DNA of 64,000 bases, taken from Stratiolaelaps scimitus. Its lineage: Eukaryota > Arthropoda > Arachnida > Mesostigmata > Laelapidae. Both the position numbers and the translations under genes were made by a program. The stretch covers positions 22,933,501-22,997,500 of the forward strand of contig JABWDB010000001.1 in the NCBI GenBank assembly GCA_019614645.1, written 5' to 3'. This document shows positions 51,801 through 60,300 of this stretch, in pieces. Every line of letters begins with the position of its first letter. Position 1 is the first letter of the stretch. The notes beneath the pieces are model-generated. The model was not told the DNA's origin. It was given only the letters and a program-made list of their open reading frames with translations, and did no database searches.

Positions 51801-54510
51801 CGACATTATGGCAAATTGCATAGAGGCTTTCCCACACAGCCACCACCATCGCCTATTATTAGATCGTCGGATTTCACGGAATTTCCATTGGTTGGTAGGT
51901 GGTAGCAAATGATCTCTCGTAGCTCCCCGCTCGATGCGTATTGCTGCTATCCACAGCAACGAAAAAGCTACTGGCCGCTGGCAGCCACAACGGCAGCCCA
52001 CAAGAACGAACTTCGCTGCTGCGATCCGCGCCGCCTCCCCGTCGCACCGCTGCAGGTGACGAGTCGCGGAGCAACAGTAGTGGTAGTAACTTGGCCGTCA
52101 GCAATCGGTGGCGGCCGGGAAAGGAAACCTTCCGAGCGAACGCCCAGATGCCGGACCGCCACCAGTGGAAGTGCCGTCACTCCACTACTTCTGCTGTTGT
52201 TACCGTTCTGCCGTTTGTTAGCCCAACTTGAATGACTCACTGTCGGCTGGCTGGACGGCGAGCGGAGCGTGGTGACTCACCGTCAGGCGAGCCAGCAGCA
52301 GGAGCATCGGCAGCACTTGTCCCGTCGGCCGGTCGGTGCGTCCGTCCGTTCGTGTGCATGCGAGCGAGCGAGCAAGCGAACAACAGCCAATGCGTGCAGA
52401 CGTAGGCCGAGTTAGTGGACCAACAAGAATAGCGACAAATGCGAATGTGGCCGACTTCGTCGCGATAGACGAAGCGGGGCCATCGCAACGACGTAAGTTG
52501 CAGTTCCGCGCGGAGCTCTGGCCGTGCTTGCCTGTTGCGTTGACTGAAACATCAGCTATTGCTGCTACTGCTTGTGCCAACACAAGCGAACGAACGTTGT
52601 CGCGTAATTCGACGTAAACCCTACAATATGCTCCCGTTGTGTACGACGTAACATTTGACATGGGCCATACAAGTTCACTAACCGTTGACAATGATAGAAC
52701 CATGGTAGTTAGGCCCGAGCCCAGAAGCACCACAGGCCAAAACAACGGGTCGCTGCCATTATCGTGTGACCACACAGACATTACCTAACAACAGTACACG
52801 ATACGATGCGGCACCACAGACTCGATAGCTACAAAAATCCGCAGGTGTTGCACTACCATCGCTATCCCCGCTGTGATGGGGTCGCTATTTTTAAGAGCTC
52901 TCTTCACGCTGTTGTAACCGGTTGAATCTCTGCTATTTTCACAAAGACAGCCGCCATGGGCAATTGCGCCCTGGAACAGTCAGCGACTGCTGCCACGAAA
53001 GGACAAACAAGCAAGGAAAAAAAAAATCCGATGTAACATATCGACCCTTCGGCAGCTTTGGACGATTCTCGCCCGCCGAACAACCATATCCTGATATCGT
53101 TCCCGTATCAATCTTTCAGCTACAAACAGACAACCTGATTTGTTTCTAGAGGAAACACATGTGTGTGTATAAACCTGAGTGAAGAACAATACTTGAGCAG
53201 ATTTTTCCATCAACCCTGGTCTAATTGATAGAATGAAATTAAATGGCTAAACTTTTTCGGGCTGACTCTCAGCCAACATTTAACGTCCACGGTACCGCTT
53301 TAATATCGCAATGCGATATTAAATGGCTGAACGGAAACGACTTCTTAACGTGGACGATGTTCTGCCAACCCAGCATAGCAAACGCAAATGGGTAACGCTA
53401 TTGATATGTGTCGTCCTGTAATCCCAAGCGTATTCTGCTGAGATACAAATTCAACGACAGTTTCTCCCTAGCGGATAGATGGACACGAAGACAGAAGAAC
53501 TCTTCTCTCCTTAGCGAGTCTCGATGCAGACACCACTCGCGTGAGATATTCGAGACACTGAAGGTCTAAAACCTGAAATTGGACAATGGACGACAACCTT
53601 CAAGAGAGAAGAAACGACACGGGAATCATCATTGAATCCTCGTCATTGCCAAGACAACGCCTTGCCCCCATGCTGCGTGTTCATCAATCGCGTTGTTTTT
53701 CAAATGGCTCTCACTCGAAAACGAAGGCCGTAACATTCGTGCTAGTTCATTCTCGTCCCATCGAGTCGATCCTATGTTTCCCGAATGAACTCTATTTTCT
53801 CCGGATTTGACAGGGTAATCCATTTCATGTGAATTCTATTCCAGAGATCTCTCTTCTGAGCTTTCTCTTCACACCAAACCTTCTCAAGGATTTCCTTCCA
53901 CTGTCAAGGAAACTAACTTTGTGATAGCACTAGCTACGTGTCACCTTGAAGCCTTTACTGTTTCTAAGAGTTGTTCGCACGATCATCGAACGAAAAGTGT
54001 CGCAAACGCAGAAACTTCCTATGTCAGCCCTCAAATGGGCCCCTACTATTCCTTCACAGTTATTCGATTTCGTAGGAGAAAACAAAAATCTATTAACGAT
54101 ATTCCGACGATGCTCTCACCCGGCTCTGTATTGACGTGAAACTGGGCGGGAAGCTATCCTCATATGCGTTACACCATAATTGTAGACTATCGTCCACAGT
54201 CATATTCAATGTTCATGTCAGCCACATGGATATAGTGGGGGTGGGGTAAGGATATCAATGATCATCGGACCATATCAAAGAATCATGATTATAATAACAA
54301 TAACACTCAAGAGCAGTGCAGGACAGGCGAACGAAAGACGTCGGGACGAAGAACGAAGGGTTCGTCGCTTACCGATTCTGCTCCTCTAGCTTATGCAGTA
54401 GGGCGATCTCATCCTTGGAGACATCGCCGTTGAGCTTCCTGTGGCACGGGCTGCTATCCACCGACACCGAGCTGCTCATACTCCCCCCGTCCGGAGAGCC
54501 CGACTCCGAC
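33256..54510 (-). CDS. Evi5: Evi5 orthologue: TBC-domain RabGAP with long coiled coil (whole gene, ten coding exons placed, 5' end incomplete)
   Basis: EVI5-family proteins are Rab GTPase-activating or binding proteins, linked to Rab11 recycling endosomes and, in vertebrates, to the centrosome and cytokinesis. Exons in transcription order are 54510-54373, 48408-48174, 44981-44619, 42423-42127, 41842-41630, 39853-39686, 39383-38685, 38478-38380, 34662-34500 and 33485-33256. All nine introns are GT...AG and the phases match at every join, giving about 867 codons without a stop, against roughly 800 residues in known EVI5 proteins. Counting from the first visible residue, the short EVI5 N-terminal helix motif ends near residue 49, the TBC domain spans about 129-340, the coiled coil about 345-760, and a Ser/Thr/Pro/Asn-rich tail follows. 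The TBC catalytic Arg in IRRDIART (residue 175, 44831-44829) and Gln in GYCQG (residue 212, 44720-44718) are both present, so GAP activity is expected. The start codon is not in the first placed exon with certainty. Confidence 0.93.
34500..34662 (-). CDS. Evi5: Evi5 coding exon I (end of coiled coil)
   Basis: It encodes VLRLKIINKQLNSALSMPKATSKSSQSGSS...SITEQLLQLG. Joined to exon H it reads KAE-VLRLK, paralleling EVI5L KAE-VRLLK, which is why the acceptor is set at 34664-34663 (gaccag). The upstream pyrimidine tract is weak, so the start could shift by a few codons. The donor is gtaagt after one base of a Gly codon, which exon J completes. Confidence 0.8.
35585..35604. repeat. (ATCA)n tetranucleotide microsatellite
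   Basis: Five ATCA units lie in the 3.7-kb Evi5 intron. Confidence 0.9.
37504..37533. repeat. (TA)n microsatellite in Evi5 intron
   Basis: A TA run is followed by ACATACATAC and a second TA run to about 37553. It is one of several TA tracts in this intron (also near 37433 and 38113). Confidence 0.9.
38380..38478 (-). CDS. Evi5: Evi5 coding exon H (33-codon coiled-coil exon)
   Basis: It encodes NQELVTVGELSKGSSDSDEVKDLQDKLSDTKAE, corresponding to the late EVI5L segment with SDSS..I.ELKD.IEELKAE. It lies in an ORF interval too short to stand out by length. It is identified by its acceptor (tttcag, 38480-38479), its donor (gtaagt) and perfect phase-0 continuity between exons G and I. Confidence 0.85.
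38685..39383 (-). CDS. Evi5: Evi5 coding exon G (main coiled-coil exon)
   Basis: The 233 codons are almost entirely amphipathic coiled coil. The LREAE motif recurs four times (VSVKLREAE, IAVKLREAE, LSLRLREAE, and ESQLREATR as a weaker copy), which is the repeat pattern of EVI5/EVI5L coiled coils. No Pro interrupts the helix after the first 20 residues except near the PTPEN and LPEAT linkers. The acceptor is ccacag at 39385-39384 and the donor is gtaggt after a terminal NLEIK. Phase 0 at both ends. Confidence 0.94.
39607..39674. repeat. 34-bp tandem duplication next to Evi5 exon F donor
   Basis: Two 34-bp units (39607-39640 and 39641-39674), each beginning GCCGCCAAATTT, differ at four or five positions. 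The next four bases (GCCG) start a third unit. It sits in the 302-bp intron immediately downstream of exon F. Confidence 0.85.
39686..39853 (-). CDS. Evi5: Evi5 coding exon F (coiled coil, Rab-binding-type segment)
   Basis: It encodes ESSSLADRLIQGQVVRAQEAEENYIIKRELAAVRQQ..., one of the best conserved segments of the EVI5 coiled coil (SASLADRLIQGQVTRAQEAEENYVIKREL). The acceptor is cgcag at 39855-39854 and the donor is gtagag. It is 56 codons, phase 0. A 34-bp tandem duplication lies in the intron only 11 bp beyond this donor. Confidence 0.93.
40400..41100. other. GC-rich island within Evi5 intron E-F
   Basis: It is CpG-rich (CGCGCTCGCAGAGCG, CGTCGACGAAGGCGGCGTCC) in an otherwise AT-rich 1.78-kb intron. 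It could be an internal promoter or a GC-rich repeat. Open frames on both strands have no recognisable domain. Confidence 0.3.
41630..41842 (-). CDS. Evi5: Evi5 coding exon E (end of TBC region, start of coiled coil)
   Basis: It encodes YFQKEMPSKVSTDVDYLVSLAVQVKYNGKRMKKLEKEYQAIKARETEEQIELRRLRTENRILRQRVENLEQ. This corresponds to the EVI5 segment YFQ…AYQVKYN.KKMKKLEKEY..…EEQIE.KRLRTENRLL. Heptad-like hydrophobic spacing begins here. The acceptor is acaacag at 41844-41843 and the donor is gtaaag. It is 71 codons, phase 0 at both ends. Confidence 0.94.
42127..42423 (-). CDS. Evi5: Evi5 coding exon D (C-terminal half of TBC domain)
   Basis: It encodes VYKPSMAELGLYMFQLELLVQE through LLLDMEEMIK, including the highly conserved FQSQSFHTSMYASSWFLTLF block of the EVI5 TBC domain and the FLSEGIEMVFRLGIAIL helix. 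The acceptor is ggcag at 42425-42424 and the donor is gtacga. It is 99 codons, phase 0 at both ends. Confidence 0.95.
42424..44618. other. Evi5 intron C-D with GC-rich section
   Basis: The intron is 2.2 kb. The part from about 43100 to 44230 is GC-rich with C-runs (near 43891 and 44013-44030) and open frames on both strands. No conserved domain was recognised. Confidence 0.4.
44619..44981 (-). CDS. Evi5: Evi5 coding exon C (N-terminal half of TBC/RabGAP domain)
   Basis: It encodes DAVRKGIPPQFRAVAWQLL through MMSDYRLRE. It carries both TBC catalytic signatures: IRRDIARTYP (arginine finger codon 44831-44829) and VGYCQGSAF (glutamine finger codon 44720-44718). The segment SPCEKVIRRDIARTYPEQEF is almost identical to vertebrate EVI5, which rules out a more distant TBC protein. 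The acceptor is ttccag at 44983-44982. The donor gtgggc is the weakest of the gene, but the join to exon D reproduces the EVI5 sequence. Confidence 0.95.
44982..48173. other. Evi5 intron B-C
   Basis: The intron is 3.2 kb, with the (AT)n at 45831, an ATT run near 46622-46645 and a moderately GC-rich stretch at 46.95-47.5 kb. I see no gene. Confidence 0.4.
45831..45860. repeat. (AT)n microsatellite in Evi5 intron
   Basis: This is an uninterrupted AT run of about 30 nt. Confidence 0.95.
48174..48408 (-). CDS. Evi5: Evi5 coding exon B (linker before TBC domain)
   Basis: It encodes LLEKDSKSLSSL..., a Ser-rich segment with SRRSSDTSQIS, and then an acidic/Trp segment (DDNEDDILQQWGKTVQDYENLKKKKPDILK). 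This matches the EVI5 linker that runs into the TBC domain (…SRRNSGSS…EEDTW..WG.I...WE..RKKK). The acceptor is acaag at 48410-48409 and the donor is gtaata after 48174. It ends in phase 0, after Lys. Confidence 0.9.
49676..49786 (-). repeat. repeat A copy 2: tRNA-derived SINE-like element in Evi5 intron
   Basis: The minus strand reads GCGCGGTGGCTGAACATCC (A-box region), then GGCTGTAAAGGGCCAGAGG, CCGCAGGTTCGAATCCCG (B box 49732-49722), and a tail ending GCAGTTCCTTTAATAA. It aligns with copy 1 along its length. It lies in the 5.96-kb Evi5 intron, in the same orientation as the gene. Confidence 0.7.
49846..50575 (+). pseudogene. broken bHLH (Hand/Twist-like) sequence inside an Evi5 intron
   Basis: Near 49945-50044 the plus strand encodes KIRRTVSKRERGRRRSLNEAFSKLDECMPSTPRD. 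This fits the basic region and helix 1 of Hand/Twist-class bHLH factors (ERRR..SLNEAF..LRECIP..P.D). A stop (TAA, 50045-50047) follows exactly where the loop should begin. The same frame then stays open to 50575, but helix 2 is not recognisable without frame changes. No splice sites are evident at the borders. It most likely derives from a retrocopy or an old duplicated fragment, on the strand opposite to Evi5. The exact ends are not known. Confidence 0.45.
50943..51026. repeat. nested inverted repeats in Evi5 intron
   Basis: A perfect 11-bp hairpin TAATATATTGC/GCAATATATTA (50943-50953, 50957-50967) is followed by a second pair ACGGCAATA (50970-50978) and TATTGCCGT (51018-51026). Confidence 0.75.
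51540..52800. other. GC-rich section of Evi5 intron A-B with a 187-codon minus-strand frame
   Basis: The minus frame 52781-52218 is open for 187 codons. A donor-like acg-gtgagt lies near 52283 in the same strand. In the phase needed to join Evi5 exon B the bases before this donor form a stop codon, so it cannot be an alternative Evi5 coding exon through that donor. An untranslated alternative first exon or chance is possible. Confidence 0.25.
53253..53300 (-). repeat. repeat B copy 2 (core only), in Evi5 intron
   Basis: It contains the core CGGGCTGACTCTCAGCCAAC plus ATTTAACGTCCACGGTACC, and then diverges into a 23-bp hairpin (53300-53322). A short direct repeat ATTAAATGGCT flanks it at about 53238 and 53317, which may mark insertion borders. 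Confidence 0.65.
53300..53322. repeat. 10-bp inverted repeat at the edge of repeat B copy 2
   Basis: TTAATATCGC (53300-53309) and GCGATATTAA (53313-53322) are exact reverse complements with a 3-nt loop. They are absent from the other two repeat B copies. Confidence 0.8.
54373..54510 (-). CDS. Evi5: Evi5 coding exon A (most 5' exon placed with confidence)
   Basis: It encodes a Ser-rich stretch (SESGSPDGG...) followed by KDEIALLHKLEEQNR, which is the conserved N-terminal motif of EVI5 (family form: PDEL.LLAKLEEQNR). The acceptor is ttccag at 54512-54511, with a very long CT-rich tract upstream. The donor after 54373 is gtaagc. The exon begins one base before a codon boundary and ends in phase 2. 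The split Arg codon is completed by exon B to give EEQNR-LLEKDSKSL, exactly as in EVI5. An internal Met (11th visible residue) could serve as start if no upstream coding exon exists. Confidence 0.85.
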
Positions 54511-54511
54511 C

Positions 54512-54556
54512 TGGAACCGGAAAGATATTTCGAGAGAGAGAAAGAGAGAGAGAGAG
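54512..54556 (-). promoter_or_regulatory. microsatellite-derived polypyrimidine tract of the Evi5 exon A acceptor
   Basis: On the transcribed strand CTCTCTCTCTCTCTTTCTCT continues with CTCTCG and a short spacer to ttccag. A (GA)n microsatellite thus supplies the pyrimidine tract of the splice site, and its length may vary between individuals. Confidence 0.65.
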
Positions 54557-57099
54557 TAAACGTTAGCAGTTGCCATGTAAGATCACTATGTTATTTTGAC
54601 ATTCTCAAAGGTTCAAATAGAACGGCCTACCGTAAAGCGTCATCTTCTCATTAGAGGTCACTAATTGTCTCCAAATCACATAATCGTGATATCTAAATCG
54701 GTAAAAATGTCCTTTTGGACGAAGCCAAATTGCGGTGGTTGGCCATCGTAGAGAAAACAACAGCAAGCATAGTGTAAGGTAAACGAAAGAACGACGCTGC
54801 GGCGCGAATGTACGCATATCAATTACGTAGTATAGGCTCGAAAAAGCTTCCCTTCAAGAGCGAGTTCATTTTCAGTCGCTTGGAACAAACAAATCATCCT
54901 GTAATGGAAAACACCAACAATCAGTTGATCACTGTTTTAAGTTGATTAGCTTCCTGAGCAGCTCTCTTGTATCCCCAGCTGGATTTCCTAGCTCCGTCGA
55001 GGAGCTAGGAAACGTCGTTTTCCAAGCAGCTGGGCAATAGTGCGAGCGTTGTCTGTTACAAAGGGCCGGTGATTCCCCACAGCGAAGGAGACTTGGTTGT
55101 TTCCTACATCAGCTAATCTCATTATCGGACACCCTCTCCAGCCACATGTAATAATGTGAACTGAAGTTACAGCATGGGAAATCCCCCTTTGGCGTCCATC
55201 CCCCCCCACCTCCTTTCGTGAGGTTTTTCGCCGTCTTAGCTTAGTTGGCACCAGTGAGCGAAGCGCCCCGCCATGATATCGTATCCCCTAGATTACTTTG
55301 CCACCAACACCAAGTAAGACTATATCAGCCGACATATGATGATGAGTCAATTTGAGGCAGAATAATTTTTTTGAGAACTATTTTTTCTCCACTCGTATTA
55401 TAGTTTGGCATGACGATCATTGGCGTTCTTAAGCGCACGTCAAATAGAAACCGAATACGAAGCTACTTCTAGCAACCGGGTTATTCAATAGTACGAATGA
55501 TTGCAGTTCACACAGATGAGCAAGATGCATGTATGCGCCAGAGCAGAGAACTAGCCCTCACGCGTCTCATTGTGCATGATGCCATCAACCCGGTGATGAC
55601 AATAATACTAGTCCCCGAAACAAATTTACCGGACTTAATTCCATCCGCCCATTCGCTACGCCTTTACTACAGTACCAATCTCATCTCAACCTGGATGCCT
55701 CTCACTGCCTAAATCACTCTGTCGGTTCCGCTGCAATAGGCTCATAAAGGGGGTCGTCATCATTCAGCCGGCCACAGCATGATTCTCCTGTGCGGCTCCC
55801 CGGCCGCCGGCCAAGCCGACGCCACTCTGTTTCTCCTGGGCGCCTCTTGATTGTTGCAATACGCTTGCCGTCTACAGCACATAGTATATAGTAGCATCTG
55901 CCCGTTGGTGTACCCACAATCGCCTATGGAGAGCTGGAGCTCCTCTGTCAGTCCCTGTCTATCTGTCCATCTGGCCTAGTGCTCGCTTGTCGGTCTCCCT
56001 GTAGCGGTTGTGTCTTGCGTGTCCCACATTCCCCGCGATCGTCTGGCTGGGTGGCCCACTTCACCCGGGCTGACTGTTCATCCACTGGCGGCTCACTTCG
56101 CTTGGGCACCGTTCGCTTCCGTAGGAAGTCCAACTTAACAGCAGCTGCAACTGCAACAACGGCGGTGGCGACACGAACACTGAACATTGCCGAACGTCAT
56201 CGGCTACCCGAACGCCACGAAGAGAGTTAACATACAACAACAACAACCCTACCAGTCTGCGTAGCACACCGTTGCCACACAGACATCAATGCGCACGCAC
56301 ATATGAAAGGCAAGCAGGCAACCAATGTGGAGGATCACAGCCTCAAGAAGGGCAGCTGGATGATGCGCTTCCATATATCTCAGTACTGGCTATAACATGA
56401 AAAGAGATGGAGTAGTTTAGATGCCGGATAGGAGCACTCAGCAAGCCAGTCACCCATCGGTCATCAGAGAGATCCGACTCGTTATAGAGAGGAGCCAACG
56501 AATCGACTCAACTGCCACCCGTGGCAATTGTTCGGTTCGGCCGATGACGTCGTGAATCGGTGAGACTCTGGCATCAAAGCTTCCAAGGGGGCTACCACTT
56601 ATATATAAAGCTAGCAAGAACGGCTACAACCGCAGCAGCGGCAATGAGGTGCGGAAGCATCAAGTAAAGCCTCACTTCCGCCAAGTTCAACAACAACAAT
56701 AGCAACAACAATGACAACGACCAACATTGTGAGGAACTTTCTTACTTGTACCATTAACGATCCGTGACACTACAACTAGCGAGCCCGGGGCGAACTCTAC
56801 CGGTGGGAATGTATAGGAAAAACAATCGTGTTGAGTAACCACTTTCCTGTGCGAGCTATAATTTGTATAGTAGTAAGTAGCCTATAAAATCTGATCTCGT
56901 TCGAACGCTTTTAGTGACTGGCTTGAAACACGAGCACCTCCCTTGAAGGTTGGTGTAGTAGCCGTTGCTAATAATAATTTCTGCAGGTATTAAGAATCAA
57001 GTGACGACGCCACAGGAGAACCACTTTTAGACAATTTTATTATATCTACTTAGTTATAATAACTCTCTGATTGCAAGGCACACAAGAATCCACCACACC

Positions 57100-57226
57100 A
57101 CCGGACTCGACACGTAGATGCAAGGGTTCGATACCCACCGTTGCATATTTGCATTTAAAGGGGTTGTCCGATGTCTTATGAAGCACCGTGGACATTAAAT
57201 GTTGCCTGTGAGTCAGCCCGGAAAAT
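57100..57226 (+). repeat. repeat B copy 3 with a tRNA-like head
   Basis: This is the fullest copy. A Pol III B-box match (GGGTTCGATACCC, near 57123-57135) is followed by TTTGCATTTAAAGGGG, CTTATGAAGCACCGTGGACA and GTGAGTCAGCCCGGAAAA. The head suggests that the family is a tRNA-derived SINE whose other two copies are truncated. Confidence 0.6.
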
Positions 57227-57352
57227 GAATAATTATAACAACTTTAATGAACGCGGGCCGGTTTGAGCCGATTTCAAGAGCAATGTATAAGGTAACTCTT
57301 ACCCACGGTACTAGTACTTTCCAATATAGTGGATCTGACATAAAGTTTATAT

Positions 57353-57360
<8 letters not shown>

Positions 57361-57382
<22 letters not shown>
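57361..57382. repeat. (AT)n microsatellite
   Basis: This is an uninterrupted AT run of about 22 nt, preceded by ATATACATACAT. Confidence 0.9.
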
Positions 57383-57383
<1 letters not shown>

Positions 57384-60300
57384 CACCAAGTCACTCCACT
57401 ATGCAAGGACTTCCGGTTTCCCCTTCTCACTTTCTTTTGAAGAGCAGGTCTTCATTTCTGGTGAGCTTGCTCCCTGTTCCCATTGAGGGACGTCGTACAG
57501 AGGATCCAGTGAAGACATACAGGACTCTCGACAATCCCATATCTCTCAATTACCGCCCGCCGGCGTCATGCGCCTCATATAGAAGGCGGCGCCAAGATCG
57601 GGAGAACAGCGCAAGAAGTGAACGACAAAGCGGAACGCCAACAGAGAGCAACATAGCCATCAGAAAGATGCACAGACTTAGCTCATTCACGAAATGTTGA
57701 CTGCCGACACTGGCACGATCTCAGCGTCTGATTTATGTGCCCAGCGCCCCGATGGCCCTTGGCCAGACAACAACCTCGCAGACTTCAAACCCAGTCCCTA
57801 ACGATGGTGGCAGCGCCGACCTCGGATGTTTGATAAATGCATCACACTTCCCCCGTCACACCCATAAACACACATACACACACATACATATATATATATA
57901 TATACAAGGTTGGATATCACACTGTGAGCTCCCTGCCGAGGCTCACTAGATATGCACGATCGTTGGGTCGTCGTGTGTACGCGCAAGGCACCCTATATCC
58001 CACAGCCACATCCACGTGCCGCTGATGCTTCCCGTTAGGTCCACTCGGAAGTGCACTTATGTTTGAGCTACTCCCTCGTTGAGTGTCTCTTCATCTTCAT
58101 AATCCAATTGCTCCTGGGAACATTAGCTATACTGTGACACAGCTAGCAGCAAACCCACTCTCTACTGGTATCTGGGTTATTTGTTTACGAGTATGCAAAC
58201 AACCTGAGAACACCCGATGCTGTTCTATCCACGAACACGACGTAATCCACGAATATCGAACATGGCCCAAATTTCGCACGCTAGGAACTGATCGTTTAGG
58301 TAAGGCGAACGCTTAGTCGCTATGTAACTACTGCAGCCCCGAGTGCCGAAGCATTTCACGTTGCGGTGGGGAATTTTACTAACTATGTATATATTATATT
58401 TTCTGGACCTCTCACCACGGATTGAATTCGTGGCTTGTGTCGTCTTGGCTTTGTCCTCCCTTGTAGGGTATCGCCTTGAGCCAAATGATTCCATCTACAG
58501 AGACATGGCCACAAGTTATACCTGACCTTCTTAGCCTCAATTTATTCGTCACATTTTTCAAACCAGCTTAAGCCAAAAAAAACAACAACATCATTGGTGC
58601 TTGTAGCCCCGACGTTTTTCTAGTACCACTGCCCTAACAAAAACCCATTCTGTATTTGCGTCTCATTAAAACTAGCACTACTTATTCTGCTGCTAATTGT
58701 AGTAGACAATCCTGAACTATTCATGTGCATTTCAAGATTGTTCCTGGGAGCGAAGCGCCGAACGAGAACAACTTTTTAAATGAACTAGAGTTTCACACGT
58801 TGATTTCATGCCAATTGGATCCCCAAACCGGGCTGTGTTTTGCCGGGTTTTTACGGAACCGAGTCAAATATAACATGATCAATGGTCATCTTCCCTCGTG
58901 ATGCGGCGGACCTCAGTATTTAGTGCCCTCAGTATTTTTTTATATTTTATTTAGTATTTACTTTTTTATTTCACTTTATTTATTTAATCTCAAATCCAAA
59001 CAGTTAAGATCTATCACCAAAAATATATGGTACGAACTACCCAGCTCTATGGCTGCACAGCATAAAGAGTATACACAATCAACACATCGCACGCTTGATG
59101 ACACTAAACAGATGACCAATCAACAATTGCGCCAACTCTTACAAACATCGCACGCTTCCTATAGTGTTTAGTATTCTAAACACGGCTAGACGGCTCCTAT
59201 TGGCAAAAACATTCAACAAACAAACAAGATATGCCGCTGGTATACTTGCCACATGTATGCAATTCGAAGGTCTACTATGATCACATCTGTGTTGAGCTCA
59301 CTTTCAACGGAAATTCGAACGGAATGAACCAGCTGATCGAATACCAACTGAAACCACAATACAAACATCAACGTTGTTGATGTTCACTGAATCACCAACC
59401 ACCCAGAGGCCAGCATCTCCAGACTGAAGGTCTTTAAAGGGAAATGCCACAGAGCGAAGAAGGCTGGTTTTATGGTACGTCGTAAGAGGCGCGTCCGTGC
59501 CTTGCTGTGAGTATGCTCATAATTATTGTATAACCATTATATATATTAAATACTTTGAACTACACAACTATTCAGCCTGAATAAAACATTACGCTAGCAA
59601 AATTGCATCGTTTGTTAGGGCAATAATATAACAAGAGATGACGGTAGCTGCTAGTGCTAAAGCTTTAGGGCGTCATTTTAACCTGAAAGTGTGGGTTACG
59701 GGTTGATCCAATCAAATGGCCCAGCACTTAGAAGACGAGCCGTGAGTACAATACACTTCATTAATTCAAGGGTACATCCATACAGATACACAAACTTTAC
59801 AATGACACAGTACCAAACCGGCAAATAGACCAGCATTCTCATCCCGTCGCTTTGATATCGAGAACATCGATGCGGGTCAACACCGAATTCGTGTATAATT
59901 TGGTCTGTTTTTAAATATAACACTGTTCATATTCGAAACGTATGTATACATAGCTTTTTCGATTCGTCAGCTGATACGAGTGATATTATATTATAATGAA
60001 ACTTTTATGTGGGTGTATATATACATATATATATGCGTTGATAACGAACAGTGAAGGGTTGTTACCCGCCGTTAGGTGGAGAACGAAGCTTGGTCTTAAA
60101 AATATAAAAGTGGGCTTTGAAGAACCTTGCGCTTTTTTATCGAAAAATCGTGCCACACTAAGAGCTGCTGTTCGAACGGCCAACCAACTTCAAAACGAAT
60201 CCTATAATGGTTGGATTACCAAGCGAATACCTTCTGCCAGCATCATTATGAGTAGATGTGATTTCGCAGTCAAGTAGAGATACTAGCTGAATGCGATGAA

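Noticed and set aside
55225..55300. tRNA gene suggested by TTAGCTTAGTTGGCA (A box)
   Set aside because: No B box or cloverleaf is found at the correct distance.
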